Shown piece after piece: positions 8,454 to 17,273 of a stretch of DNA of 64,000 nucleotides; the first letter of the stretch is position 1, and the number at the start of each line of letters is the position of its first letter. Origin of the DNA: Pseudophaeobacter profundi (GTDB lineage Bacteria > Pseudomonadota > Alphaproteobacteria > Rhodobacterales > Rhodobacteraceae); the NCBI RefSeq assembly GCF_029697505.1, contig NZ_JARJEF010000004.1, positions 1 to 64,000 of the forward strand, written 5' to 3'. The notes beneath the pieces were generated by a model. That model was not told the origin of the DNA, did not search any database, and saw nothing but the letters and a program-made list of their open reading frames with translations. Position numbers and translations under genes: made by a program.

Positions 8454-9509
8454 GTGGCACAGATCGAGCATTACAAAGGCAAGCTGGGGTTTAACCACCG
8501 CAGCGAGGAAACACTGGCACTGGCGCTGACAGAGCTGCTGGACACGATGGAAGAGTTTGGCCATCCCGCACTGCAGATCACCGCCCGCGAGCCCCACCGC
8601 ATTGGCCTGGACTGCGATCACTACCGTGTGAGCCTGCGTCTGCGCCGCATTCCCCTGCGGCTGGGGGTGCGCACCCCCAAAAACCTGCCAACGCCCGCCG
8701 CCTATATCGAACTCAAGATGACGCCCAGTTTTCATCAGGGCTGCGACCAGGAGATCACTGAAATTCTGCTGGCCGAGCTGTTGAAACGGCTGACACTGGC
8801 GCTGGATCCGCTGGTCATCTTTTGGCAGGAAACCGATAAAGCCCTGACACCGAAACAATTCCTTGGTGCCTTTGAACAGGCGGAAACCTGGGCAGAACCG
8901 GTGCTGGAACCCGATGCGACACACGCAGTAGAACCGAAAAAAGAACCGGCAGCCTTGGCTTGCGCGCAGGCTGCGCCACAGAACGATATGTCCAGCGCCA
9001 CGGCAGATATGGTACCGCAGCCCCTGAAGCGGACCGCATCAGAACCCACAATCACGGACACGGATGCGGATGCGGCGCACAGCACAACAGGCAGAGCCCG
9101 GGCAGCCGCAGCCGACCGCCTTTGGAAGGCAGACAAGGCCCGCGCCGAAGCCGAGGCAGAGCGCGCCCGCGGACAAGCGCGCTTTGGCTCGCCGGATGCA
9201 GTCACCCCGGAGCTGGAGCGCCATCTTGATGAACTTCAGCCCCTTCCTGGCCGTGCAAGGCTCTCGCGTGCTGCAAAACCGGTGCCCGCTGTCGCGGCCC
9301 CACAGGTCAGCTATCAGTCGGTCTTTGGCAAAAACCGCCTGCACCGACTGCTGGCCCTGCCTCGTGCCACTGTTTCGACCCTGACAAACGGTCTGCGCGG
9401 GGTTGATCTGATCTTTTCTCTGCGGGCTGTGCTGACCGCCTTTGTGGTGTTGTTCCTGCATGGTTCGGGCATGGTGCAGGCCGCTGCCCGCGCTTTTCTA
9501 CCCCAGTAA
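8454..9509 (+). CDS. Unrecognised protein with one C-terminal membrane segment
   Basis: 351 aa, GTG start with GGAGGA eight bases upstream. I do not recognise the family. The N-terminal 140 residues look like a compact alpha/beta domain: amphipathic helix, then the strands ALQITA and YRVSLRLRRIPLRLGVR, then a helix ELLKRLTLAL. Residues about 150-265 are low-complexity, rich in Ala, Glu and Arg, with a likely coiled coil at RARAAAADRLWKADKARAEA. The last 30 residues (LRAVLTAFVVLFLHG) form one hydrophobic segment, suggesting a tail-anchored inner-membrane protein. It runs convergent with the DUF3445 gene and only 5 bases separate the stops. Confidence 0.7.
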   Translation: MAQIEHYKGKLGFNHRSEETLALALTELLDTMEEFGHPALQITAREPHRIGLDCDHYRVSLRLRRIPLRLGVRTPKNLPTPAAYIELKMTPSFHQGCDQEITEILLAELLKRLTLALDPLVIFWQETDKALTPKQFLGAFEQAETWAEPVLEPDATHAVEPKKEPAALACAQAAPQNDMSSATADMVPQPLKRTASEPTITDTDADAAHSTTGRARAAAADRLWKADKARAEAEAERARGQARFGSPDAVTPELERHLDELQPLPGRARLSRAAKPVPAVAAPQVSYQSVFGKNRLHRLLALPRATVSTLTNGLRGVDLIFSLRAVLTAFVVLFLHGSGMVQAAARAFLPQ

Positions 9510-9514
9510 TCCGC

Positions 9515-10270
9515 TTATCGCGCTGCGGATACACTACCCCACTGCGCCATGACATCCTGTTTGTGAACCATATAGGTATGGATCGAAAAGATCACCGCGC
9601 GGGTCTTGGGCAAGCGCAGGATCACCTGTTGTTCGCTGCGCATATAGGGCGCGTCGTCGGCATGGCTGTCGTCACGCGGGGCATTTTCCAACCGTGGCGC
9701 ATGCAGATCGGGTGCCTGGTACCACAGCGCGTTGAACCGCCAAAGCGGACGCCCTACCTGAACCCCATCAAACAGGCGCTGAACACGGGCGGCGATATTG
9801 CCGTCATAGCTGTCCACAGTATGGTGAATGCCAATCAAAGGGCGCATGAATTTCTCGCGCAGCGTCCAACTGGCCGGAAAACACAGCACCGCCCCTGTCA
9901 GCACATGTTCGCGGCTGTCCTCATGCCGTTCCAGTATGCAGAAATCTTCCTGGCAGATCTGGCCCAGCGTGGCCAGCGGGTCTTGCCAGTCCAGGCTCAC
10001 CGTAACCCCGTCGGGGCGCGTAACCTGGTCCCGGGCACCGCCATAGCGATGATCCAGCACCAGTTGCAACAGCTCTTGTGCCGCCGGAAAGGCCGCGGGA
10101 TCCAGCTGCAGCACCTGATCGCGCGCCGCCGCCAGCAATGCTTCGCGTTCTGCCATCTGGCCTGCAAAGGCTTCATCCGGTTGCAACCAATCCGCCATCT
10201 GCAAAGGCGCGATTCCTGGCAGTTTGTTTTCGGCCAAAGGGTTATGAGGAATGGATTTTTGCAGAATCAT
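9515..10270 (-). CDS. DUF3445 / haem-dependent oxidative N-demethylase-like protein
   Basis: 251 aa resembling the alpha-subunit-like haem-dependent oxidative N-demethylase family (DUF3445). Family stretches visible are QEDFCILER, LTGAVLCFPASWTLREKFMRPLIGIHHTVD, RPLWRFNAL and LRLPKTRAVIFSIHTY. Characterised members use a PAS-like fold with haem to demethylate methylamines such as dimethylamine, but the substrate here is unknown. ATG at 10270 (MILQKSIPHN) matches the usual start; an alternative ATG is at 10306. The frame stays open upstream through the next gene, but that is a shadow. It lies downstream of the Ni/Co transporter on the same strand, with about 75 bases between. Confidence 0.78.
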   Translation of the reverse strand: MILQKSIPHNPLAENKLPGIAPLQMADWLQPDEAFAGQMAEREALLAAARDQVLQLDPAAFPAAQELLQLVLDHRYGGARDQVTRPDGVTVSLDWQDPLATLGQICQEDFCILERHEDSREHVLTGAVLCFPASWTLREKFMRPLIGIHHTVDSYDGNIAARVQRLFDGVQVGRPLWRFNALWYQAPDLHAPRLENAPRDDSHADDAPYMRSEQQVILRLPKTRAVIFSIHTYMVHKQDVMAQWGSVSAAR

Positions 10271-10347
10271 ATGCGTGGCCCCCGGCGTACTGTTGCGCAT
10301 CTGCATAACAAATCCCGCCCCCAGGTTCGCGCAAAAACGACAGCGCT

Positions 10348-11334
10348 CTAGCTCAGGCTTTGGACCAGCATGCCTGCCGCAGCAAGCGCGATCAGAAACC
10401 CGGCCCCCACCTCTAACACAGGCACCACCTGTGCCGCCCGCCCGGCCCTTGTGAACAGCGCCAGCGCACTGCCGCGCAGCCCAAGCGCCGCCAAGCCGAC
10501 AGCAATGGTCACCGAGGCCGTCCCCAGGGCCATGGCAAAGGCCCCTGCAACCCCAGCCAGAGCAATGCCCATCTGCCAGGTGATAATCAGCACGAACAGC
10601 GCCCCCGTGCAGGGCCTGACTGCGATGCTGGCAATCAATAGCAGGGCTTCTCGCCACCCCGAGACCGCCTCGACCTCGGCCAGGCTGGGGCCGTGGTGGT
10701 GGCCGCAGTCGGCGCAGGGCTGCGCTACCGGAGCAGCAGAGGGCGGCACATGGGAACAGTGCTGATGCCCGCCATGTGCATGCGGGCTTGTAGCAGGCTG
10801 GGGATCGCCAGTGCCATCTGCTGGATCCGACCGGCGGAACATCTTGCCTAGCCCCCGCAACAGAAGCCACAGACCAATGCCCGCAATCGCCGCATAGCTG
10901 ACCGGAGCCATGGTGTCTTCGGCGATACCGATCATGCTGTCGCGGCCCAGCTGCAACAGCATGATCGCGCCATAGACCAGAACCACCGCCGTCACCGCCT
11001 GCCCCAGGCTGGAAACCAGTGCCAACACACCAAGACGCGCCCAGGGGATCGCCCGCGCCATGCCATATCCACCAATCAGGATCTTGCCATGACCCGGCCC
11101 AATCGCATGAAAGAACCCATAGGAAAAACAGACCAGCATCAACACCGACAAGGCCCCAGGTTCCGCCGCCCGCAGGGCCCGCAGGCTGCGGGCAATCTGG
11201 TTTTGAAACGCGCGCTGGTGTCCCGCTGCCCATTCCCCCAGTGGGGCCAGAACATCCTGCGCCCCCCACCAGAGCAGGAAACAAAGCACAAGACTTGCGG
11301 CCAGTAGGGCCAGGGGTTTTACGAGGTGGAGCAT
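10348..11334 (-). CDS. Nickel/cobalt transporter (NicO/RcnA family)
   Basis: Inner-membrane metal transporter of 328 aa with about six membrane segments. The family motif FHAIGPGHGKILIGGYG lies in an early membrane helix (about 78-94). A His-rich cytoplasmic loop follows at roughly 180-220 (SPHAHGGHQHCSH and CADCGHHHGPS), as expected for Ni/Co efflux or uptake proteins. A second conserved block reads RPCTGALFVLIITWQMG. The start at 11334 overlaps the end of the DUF1007 gene, so translation is probably coupled. The pairing DUF1007 plus NicO is common in alphaproteobacteria. Direction of transport cannot be read from sequence. Confidence 0.88.
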   Translation of the reverse strand: MLHLVKPLALLAASLVLCFLLWWGAQDVLAPLGEWAAGHQRAFQNQIARSLRALRAAEPGALSVLMLVCFSYGFFHAIGPGHGKILIGGYGMARAIPWARLGVLALVSSLGQAVTAVVLVYGAIMLLQLGRDSMIGIAEDTMAPVSYAAIAGIGLWLLLRGLGKMFRRSDPADGTGDPQPATSPHAHGGHQHCSHVPPSAAPVAQPCADCGHHHGPSLAEVEAVSGWREALLLIASIAVRPCTGALFVLIITWQMGIALAGVAGAFAMALGTASVTIAVGLAALGLRGSALALFTRAGRAAQVVPVLEVGAGFLIALAAAGMLVQSLS

Positions 11335-11987
11335 GAAACACGGATCTCTGTTGCGAACTCGCCGCCGATCAAGGGGAAGTCGTTTTCTTCCAAGTCGGCA
11401 TTGGCATCCAGCCGCAACAGCTGCGCCTGCATCTGCGCCAAACCGCCGACGATATCTGGCTCTATCAGTTCCAGCAGGCATTCCCCTTGCTGTCGCGTAG
11501 GCAGGGTCACCGGCAGCGTGATATCATAGGCTGTGTAATAAGACGGATCAAAGGCTTTCATCGAAATCGGCCCCTGCCGCGATCTATCCCTGGGGGCGAT
11601 GCGCCGAATATGACTGCTGATGATGCGCCCCTGATCCAGCGCGGTGGTCGCCTCCAGCGGCCCCGAAAGCGCCAAGAGTGCGCCCCCTGCATGAATTTCG
11701 AGATCGCCGTTAAATCCCTCGTCCCAGTTGGTATCGAAACCAATCAGCCGCGCCCGCTCTGCCGGGGTTAAGATCCCATCACCATCCTGATCCAGCTGCA
11801 GGTCTTCGGTGATCAAAAGCGAATAGAATTCATCATATTGCCACGTGACTTTTACCTGAGACAGACGGCCTGCATCGTCAAATTCCAAGGCAAACCCGGT
11901 ATCCACAAAGATATGCGGATGCGCCGCGGCAGGCACAGGCAGCAGCACCGCTGCCAGCACCCCGGAATAGAAAAATCGAAACCTCAT
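11319..11987 (-). CDS. DUF1007 family secreted protein
   Basis: 222 aa with a signal peptide (MRFRFFYSGVLAAVLLPVPAAA) ending just before HPHIFVDTGF, the conserved N-terminus of the mature DUF1007 domain. The exposed His-Pro-His start could bind metal, and an EF-hand-like loop DQDGDGILTPAE is visible near residue 75. It overlaps the downstream NicO transporter gene by 16 bases, which indicates one transcript. By context it is probably a periplasmic partner of metal transport. No direct function is established for the family. Confidence 0.85.
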   Translation of the reverse strand: MRFRFFYSGVLAAVLLPVPAAAHPHIFVDTGFALEFDDAGRLSQVKVTWQYDEFYSLLITEDLQLDQDGDGILTPAERARLIGFDTNWDEGFNGDLEIHAGGALLALSGPLEATTALDQGRIISSHIRRIAPRDRSRQGPISMKAFDPSYYTAYDITLPVTLPTRQQGECLLELIEPDIVGGLAQMQAQLLRLDANADLEENDFPLIGGEFATEIRVSCSTS

Positions 11988-12264
11988 AAGGCGAGAGTCT
12001 ATGGCGAGACCAGGCCCGCCGCAATCGCGCAGCCCAGCCCCAGGACGTCGCATCGGCAATAAGGCGCTGACAGGCCAGAGGTTTCCGGCGCCACCCTAAG
12101 GCATGCAACAGAAACAACACCCCAAACGATAGCGGCCGCACAGGCGGCCAGAGACCTGTGCCAGCAAGCACAGTGCATCACCTTCACGTGACCTTTCGCC
12201 CGACCGCCTTGTCGCCACGCCGATGACTGCGCAGTCTAGAGGGACCAAAAGCGAGAAAGCCCCC

Positions 12265-13494
12265 ATGCCCACCGAAGCCATCACCTTTCCCGGCCATTCT
12301 GGCGATACCCTGGCCGCGCGGCTGGACCTCCCCAATGGGCCGGTGCTGGCAACGGCGCTCTTTGCCCATTGCTTTACCTGTTCCAAGGATATTCCGGCCG
12401 CGCGGCGCATTGCCGGACGTCTGGCCGCCATGGGCATTGCCGTATTGCGTTTTGATTTCACAGGCTTGGGCCATTCCGATGGCGAATTCTCCAATACCAG
12501 TTTCAGCTCTAACGTGGCGGATCTGATTGCCGCCGCGCAGTATCTGGCAGGGCGCGATATGGCACCTGCCTTGCTGGTTGGACATTCGCTGGGCGGTGCG
12601 GCCGTCTTGCGCGCTCGGGCAGGCATTCCCACCATCAAAGGCGTTGTCACCCTAGGGGCCCCCTTTGATCCGGGTCATGTCTCGCATCACTTTGACGCCG
12701 CCCTGCCTGAAATCCGCGCCAAAGGCCAGGCCGAGGTCTGCCTGGGGGGGCGCCCCTTTGTCATTACCCGCGATTTTGTCGAAGATATCTCGGCGGTGGC
12801 ACTTGCCCCGGCCATCGCCGAACTGAACGCCGCCCTGCTGGTGATGCATGCGCCCCGCGATGACACCGTCAGCATCGACAACGCCGCCGATATCTTCACT
12901 GCCGCCAAACACCCCAAGAGCTTTGTCACCCTGGACAATGCCGATCATCTGATTTCGCGCAGCAAAGACAGCGAATATGCGGCAGAGCTGATTGCCACCT
13001 GGGCCGGGCGCTATATAGATTTGACCCCGCCCGCGCCGCCCCCCGGTGCCCCCGAAGGTGTGCTGCGCGTCACCGAGGCAGACCCGGACGGCTTTTTGCA
13101 AGACATCCAATCCGGCCCCCACCACCATGCCTATGCTGATGAGCCGCTGGCCTATGGTGGCACCAACCGGGGCATGTCGCCCTACGGCTTTGTCTCGGCC
13201 GGGCTGGGGGCCTGCACCTCGATGACCCTTCGCATGTATGCCCGCCGCAAAGGCTGGCAGCTTGATAGCGTCAGCGTTGATATAAGCCATGATAAAGTAC
13301 ACGCACAGGACGTGCTGCCCTCGGGGCCTGCCAAGATCGACCAGTTCATCCGTGTCATTCGCATTTGTGGCACCCTGAATGCAGAGCAACGCGCCAAGCT
13401 GCTGGAGATCGCTGATAAATGCCCGGTGCACCGGACCCTGGAACACAGCGCCAAGGTGGTGACAACGCTGGAGGAAGAGCACCCGATGATGTGA
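12265..13494 (+). CDS. Alpha/beta-hydrolase - OsmC fusion protein
   Basis: 409 aa in two domains. Residues 1-about 255 are an alpha/beta hydrolase with nucleophile elbow VGHSLGGAA, acid in APRDDTVS and His in NADHLIS. Residues about 270-405 are an OsmC/Ohr domain with its two redox cysteines in GLGACTSMTLRMYARRKGW and DKCPVHRTLE, as in thiol peroxidases that reduce organic hydroperoxides. A plausible role is hydrolysing an ester or lipid peroxide and then reducing it; that is inference. The start at 12265 (MPTEAITFPG) follows GCGAGAAAG; a reading from 12223 is possible. It is divergent from the DUF1007 gene. Confidence 0.88.
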   Translation: MPTEAITFPGHSGDTLAARLDLPNGPVLATALFAHCFTCSKDIPAARRIAGRLAAMGIAVLRFDFTGLGHSDGEFSNTSFSSNVADLIAAAQYLAGRDMAPALLVGHSLGGAAVLRARAGIPTIKGVVTLGAPFDPGHVSHHFDAALPEIRAKGQAEVCLGGRPFVITRDFVEDISAVALAPAIAELNAALLVMHAPRDDTVSIDNAADIFTAAKHPKSFVTLDNADHLISRSKDSEYAAELIATWAGRYIDLTPPAPPPGAPEGVLRVTEADPDGFLQDIQSGPHHHAYADEPLAYGGTNRGMSPYGFVSAGLGACTSMTLRMYARRKGWQLDSVSVDISHDKVHAQDVLPSGPAKIDQFIRVIRICGTLNAEQRAKLLEIADKCPVHRTLEHSAKVVTTLEEEHPMM

Positions 13495-13639
13495 CCGCCC
13501 GCGCCTGTCCCCTGGCAGGCCTGAACCAAGCCTCCACCACGCCACGAAATGATATTGATACATATCAAAGCGCCCCTCTCTGCTCCCTGTCATCTTGGCC
13601 ATAGCAAAATGGACGACCAACCAATCTGAGGAGACAGGC

Positions 13640-13897
13640 ATGGGACTTTTTTCGAAACTCGGACAGAGCACCGATCTGGTGGAAGGCATGGCGGAGCGAC
13701 TGGGCGTTGACCTGATCGACGGTATCGCCAAGGATCCAGTGGGCGAGGCCCGCAAACTGCGCCGCGCCGTGCAAAATTGCAGCCATTGCACCAATCAGGT
13801 CGGCTGTTCCGACCTACAGGCTAGAAACAGCGAATTGGCCTCGGCACCGCAATATTGCCGTAACCGCGACACGCTGGCGCATATGTCCAAGCGCTAG
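13640..13897 (+). CDS. Small DUF6455-family Cys-containing protein
   Basis: 85 aa, start preceded by GAGGAGACAGGC, a strong ribosome-binding site. The C-terminal half carries CSHCTNQVGCSDL and YCRNRD, four cysteines in a pattern typical of the DUF6455 family of Rhodobacterales. They could bind zinc or an iron-sulfur centre, but the function is unknown. The N-terminal half is a predicted helical bundle. It sits alone on the plus strand between the OsmC fusion and purB. Confidence 0.75.
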   Translation: MGLFSKLGQSTDLVEGMAERLGVDLIDGIAKDPVGEARKLRRAVQNCSHCTNQVGCSDLQARNSELASAPQYCRNRDTLAHMSKR

Positions 13898-14114
13898 CCT
13901 ACCTCAGCACCACAGTTCTGTCCTAATGGCGGTCCCTACGCCACAAAGGGGCCGCTACTGCTTTGGCGTGGGCCAGTCTGCCCGCCCCGACAGCTATGAC
14001 GCCTGCGCAGGATGCGACATATTTCATATTCACCTGCCCAGACTTGCCCAATTGGCCCGTCTGCCGTATGAGGCGCCCTATCAACTGGACAATCCCATAA
14101 AGGTGCTTTCGCCG

Positions 14115-15419
14115 ATGATCCCTCGCTATTCCCGCCCCGAAATGGTCGCCATTTGGTCGCCCGAGACCAAGTTCCGCATCTGGTACGAGATCGAGGCCCA
14201 TGCCTGCGAGGCAATGGCCAACCTGGGTGTTATCCCGCGTGAAAACGCTGATGCAGTCTGGAAAGCCAAGGATGTGGAATTTGATGTCGCCCGCATCGAC
14301 GAAATCGAAGCTGTCACAAAACATGACGTCATCGCCTTTCTGACACATCTGGCCGAACATGTGGGCAGCGACGAAGCACGTTTTGTGCACCAGGGCATGA
14401 CATCGTCGGATGTGCTGGATACCTGCCTCAATGTACAGCTCGTGCGCTCGGCGGATATCCTGATCAAGGATATGGAAGCCCTGCTGGCTGCCCTGAAGAA
14501 ACGCGCGCTGGAACACAAAGACACCGTCCGTGTTGGCCGCAGCCACGGCATCCACGCCGAGCCCACGACCATGGGGCTGACCTTTGCACGTTTCTATGCC
14601 GAAATGGACCGTAACCTGGCGCGTCTGAAACTGGCCCGGACAGAAATTTCCACTGGCGCGATTTCCGGCGCGGTTGGCACCTTTGCCAATATCGACCCCG
14701 CCATCGAAGAGCACGTCTGCGCCGCACTAGGCCTGTCGCCCGAACCCATTTCGACCCAGGTGATCCCCCGTGACCGCCATGCGATGTTCTTTGCCACCCT
14801 CGGGGTGATTGCCTCCTCCATTGAAAACGTCGCCACCGAAATCCGCCACATGCAGCGCACCGAAGTGCTGGAAGGCGCGGAATTCTTCTCCATGGGCCAA
14901 AAAGGCTCTTCGGCGATGCCACACAAGAAGAACCCGGTTCTGACCGAAAACCTGACCGGTCTGGCGCGGCTGGTGCGTTCGGCTGTCATCCCGGCTCTGG
15001 AAAACGTCGCCCTTTGGCATGAACGCGATATCTCGCATTCCTCCGTTGAACGCGCCATCGGTCCCGACAGCTGCGTCACCCTGGATTTTGCCCTATCCCG
15101 CCTGACTGGCGTGATCGACAAGATGCTCGTTTTCCCAGAAAACATGCTGGACAACATGAACAAATTCCCCGGCCTGGTGATGAGCCAGCGGGTACTGCTG
15201 GCGCTGACGCAGGCCGGTGTGTCGCGCGAAGACGCCTATTCCATGGTGCAGCGCAACGCGCTGAAGGTCTGGGAAGAGCGGCTCGATTTCCGTGAGCTGC
15301 TGCTGGCGGATGCCGAAGTCGTGGCAGCGCTTGGTGTTGATGGCGTCGAAGAAAAGTTCAACATGGACTACCACACCAAACACGTCGACACGATCTTTAG
15401 GCGGGTCTTTGGCGACTGA
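14115..15419 (+). CDS. purB: Adenylosuccinate lyase
   Basis: Catalyses two steps of purine synthesis: SAICAR to AICAR and adenylosuccinate to AMP. The product is 434 aa, the normal length. The N-terminus MIPRYSRPEMVAIWSPETKF is typical, and the fumarase-superfamily signature GSSAMPHKKNPVLTENL is present, with TSSDVLDTC and GRSHGIHAEPT active-site regions. The start at 14115 is preceded by AAGGTG. An open extension back to 13926 has no family similarity. It is a single transcription unit closed by a terminator. Confidence 0.96.
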   Translation: MIPRYSRPEMVAIWSPETKFRIWYEIEAHACEAMANLGVIPRENADAVWKAKDVEFDVARIDEIEAVTKHDVIAFLTHLAEHVGSDEARFVHQGMTSSDVLDTCLNVQLVRSADILIKDMEALLAALKKRALEHKDTVRVGRSHGIHAEPTTMGLTFARFYAEMDRNLARLKLARTEISTGAISGAVGTFANIDPAIEEHVCAALGLSPEPISTQVIPRDRHAMFFATLGVIASSIENVATEIRHMQRTEVLEGAEFFSMGQKGSSAMPHKKNPVLTENLTGLARLVRSAVIPALENVALWHERDISHSSVERAIGPDSCVTLDFALSRLTGVIDKMLVFPENMLDNMNKFPGLVMSQRVLLALTQAGVSREDAYSMVQRNALKVWEERLDFRELLLADAEVVAALGVDGVEEKFNMDYHTKHVDTIFRRVFGD

Positions 15420-15465
15420 TTGACGCCTTTGGGTGTCATCGCCCAATCTGATCACAAGCACAAGA

Positions 15466-15492
15466 AACGCCCCCTTAAATTGAGGGGGCGTT
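15466..15492 (+). terminator. Terminator of purB
   Basis: AACGCCCCCT and AGGGGGCGTT pair perfectly around a 7-base loop and are followed by a T-rich stretch (ATTGATTTTAAG). It lies about 45 bases after the purB stop. Confidence 0.8.
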
Positions 15493-15567
15493 ATTGATTT
15501 TAAGCATATTTTTGCCTGAAACCGGCATTGGCAAACGTAACATTACAATAAAACGATATGGGCGATC

Positions 15568-16548
15568 ATGCTTCCATTTGCGCAATTTGACGAAGAACTG
15601 GTTCTGTCCTGCGTGGAAGAGTACAGCCACCACACAGGCCAAACAAAACCATTTGCCATCACCTGCCTGGATCAATCGACCCGCTTTCCGACAGAACGTT
15701 TTGTCTTTGTGCTGTCGCAGGATGAGAAACCGCAGCTGGTATTGAAACTGGATTGCGCCCCCAAGGCAACCCGGCTGATCAAAGAGTTCAAGCTGCTGCA
15801 ACAACTAGAGGCAGAGTTCGCACCAGAGGGGCGCCTGACGGTCATAAAGCCGCTGTACCTGTCCCCTCATGGGCATTTTCATGTTACTGCTTTTGCTGCT
15901 GGAAAAACCGCAAAGCAAAAAATCTATGCAGATCCTACCCCGGAACAGGCCCGGCAAGTCTATCGCCGCGGCGGGGAATGGCTGCATCGCCTTCATGCAA
16001 GCGCCCCGCAGGAACGGGCTGATATCTGGCTGAACTGGATGCTGGAAGAGGTTGAAAAACATCGACATCCCGGGGGGATTCAACCCTGCGCGAATAGCCT
16101 GAAACGGTATATTTCGATCATGCAGAAAGATCTGTCGCGATTTGATCATCGCCAAGGTACCACCGCGCTGAGCCATGGCGATTTTCATGGCGGAAATCTA
16201 ATTTTGGCACAGGGTTGCAGCTATGGGCTCGACTTCACCGAAACCGATACCAAGCTTGCAGTTTATGACATCGTAGATTTTCTCAAGATGGATATCTTTG
16301 CCACTGCCCAGCCCGATCACATTGGCCCGGATGGCATTCGCACTAGCAGCCGAGAGATGTTCCTAAAGACCTATCGCCACCCCGTAGATGCAGAACTGTT
16401 GAGCTATTGTCTGCGCGGGCGCCTGCTGATCGAATGGGTCAAGATCAGCTGTGACGCCTATAACAGCAGCGCCTTTCAGCGCAAAAAGTTCAGCGCCTTG
16501 CAAGATCGCCTCTCAAAAGCCTTTGCGCAGCCTCTGCAGGGAAGCTGA
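15568..16548 (+). CDS. Phosphotransferase (APH / choline kinase-like) of unknown substrate
   Basis: 326 aa with the fold of the aminoglycoside phosphotransferase family, which also includes choline and homoserine kinases. The catalytic loop SHGDFHGGNLIL is at about 206-217. The metal-binding block that follows is GLDFTETDTKLAVYDIVDFLK. The N-lobe Lys is probably in QLVLKLDCAP. Drug resistance should not be inferred; in this lineage such kinases are often housekeeping or lipid-related. It is a single gene, preceded by the purB terminator and followed by a GGTCACG/CGTGACC stem-loop. Confidence 0.8.
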   Translation: MLPFAQFDEELVLSCVEEYSHHTGQTKPFAITCLDQSTRFPTERFVFVLSQDEKPQLVLKLDCAPKATRLIKEFKLLQQLEAEFAPEGRLTVIKPLYLSPHGHFHVTAFAAGKTAKQKIYADPTPEQARQVYRRGGEWLHRLHASAPQERADIWLNWMLEEVEKHRHPGGIQPCANSLKRYISIMQKDLSRFDHRQGTTALSHGDFHGGNLILAQGCSYGLDFTETDTKLAVYDIVDFLKMDIFATAQPDHIGPDGIRTSSREMFLKTYRHPVDAELLSYCLRGRLLIEWVKISCDAYNSSAFQRKKFSALQDRLSKAFAQPLQGS

Positions 16549-16562
16549 CGCCCGCATCAGGC

Positions 16563-16580
16563 GGTCACGTCAACGTGACC
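16563..16580 (+). terminator. Short inverted repeat after the APH-like gene
   Basis: GGTCACG-TCAA-CGTGACC, a 7-bp stem with a tetraloop, starts 15 bases after the stop codon. There is no T-run, so it may be a weak terminator or an operator for the downstream TPR gene. Confidence 0.45.
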
Positions 16581-16663
16581 CGGTGCCATATGATACTTGT
16601 ACCCCAGTCTAGGTTTTGCGCTAAACTACCCGCTATCTTGCCCTCGTCTCGCGGAGTTGCCCT

Positions 16664-17197
16664 ATGCGTTACCTTGTTCTAGCCGCGGCCCTGAGCCTGC
16701 CCCTGCCCGCCTTTGCCGCCGGGGACAACACCTGGTCCCCGCCAACACCGACGGAGACAACAAAAACCTGCAAGGGTAAACGCGTCTGGGATGAAGACAA
16801 AGGGCGCTGTGTACGGCCCAAAGAATCCTCGCTCAACCAGGATGAGCTGTTTGATGCCTTGCGTGAACTCGCCTATGCCGGGCGCAACGCCGATGCCCAG
16901 GCGGTGCTGGCCACCATGCAGGATCAAACCGCAGCCCGCGTTCTGACCTACTGGGGATACACCCACCGCAAACTGGGGAACCGCAGCCTGGCCAATGCCT
17001 ATTACGAACAGGCCATCGCCCAAAACCCCGACAATCTTCTGGCGCGCTCTTACATGGGGCAAGGCTATGTAGAAGAAGGCCAATTTGGCCTGGCCTTGGC
17101 GCAGTGGAAGGAAATCCGCGCCCGTGGCGGAAAGGGCAGCTGGCCCGAGGTGGCGCTGCTTCAGGCTTTGGAAACCGGTGCCACATCAAGCTATTGA
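16664..17197 (+). CDS. Periplasmic TPR-repeat protein
   Basis: 177 aa with a clear Sec signal peptide (MRYLVLAAALSLPLPAFAA). A short Cys-containing segment (KTCKGKRVWDEDKGRCV) follows, whose two cysteines could form a disulfide. Residues about 60-165 form two to three tetratricopeptide repeats, including YWGYTHRKLGNRSLANAYYE and ARSYMGQGYVEEGQFGLALA. TPRs mediate protein-protein contacts; the partner is unknown. The gene starts 76 bases before fliG but probably has its own role. Confidence 0.8.
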   Translation: MRYLVLAAALSLPLPAFAAGDNTWSPPTPTETTKTCKGKRVWDEDKGRCVRPKESSLNQDELFDALRELAYAGRNADAQAVLATMQDQTAARVLTYWGYTHRKLGNRSLANAYYEQAIAQNPDNLLARSYMGQGYVEEGQFGLALAQWKEIRARGGKGSWPEVALLQALETGATSSY

Positions 17198-17273
17198 GCT
17201 TCAGCATTTATTTACTGCTTATGGGGTAGTTTGAACCTGACCGAAAAAGAATCTTTTTGGCTAGGGTGCTAGA

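Noticed and set aside
9515-11341. A single 608-aa minus-strand open frame
   Set aside because: Only its last 251 codons match a family (DUF3445). The upstream half is a shadow of the NicO transporter gene, which is clearly coding in another frame.
15568-16548. Calling the APH-like kinase an antibiotic resistance gene
   Set aside because: The catalytic motifs only show the kinase fold; many family members act on sugars, choline or lipids, and context is housekeeping.
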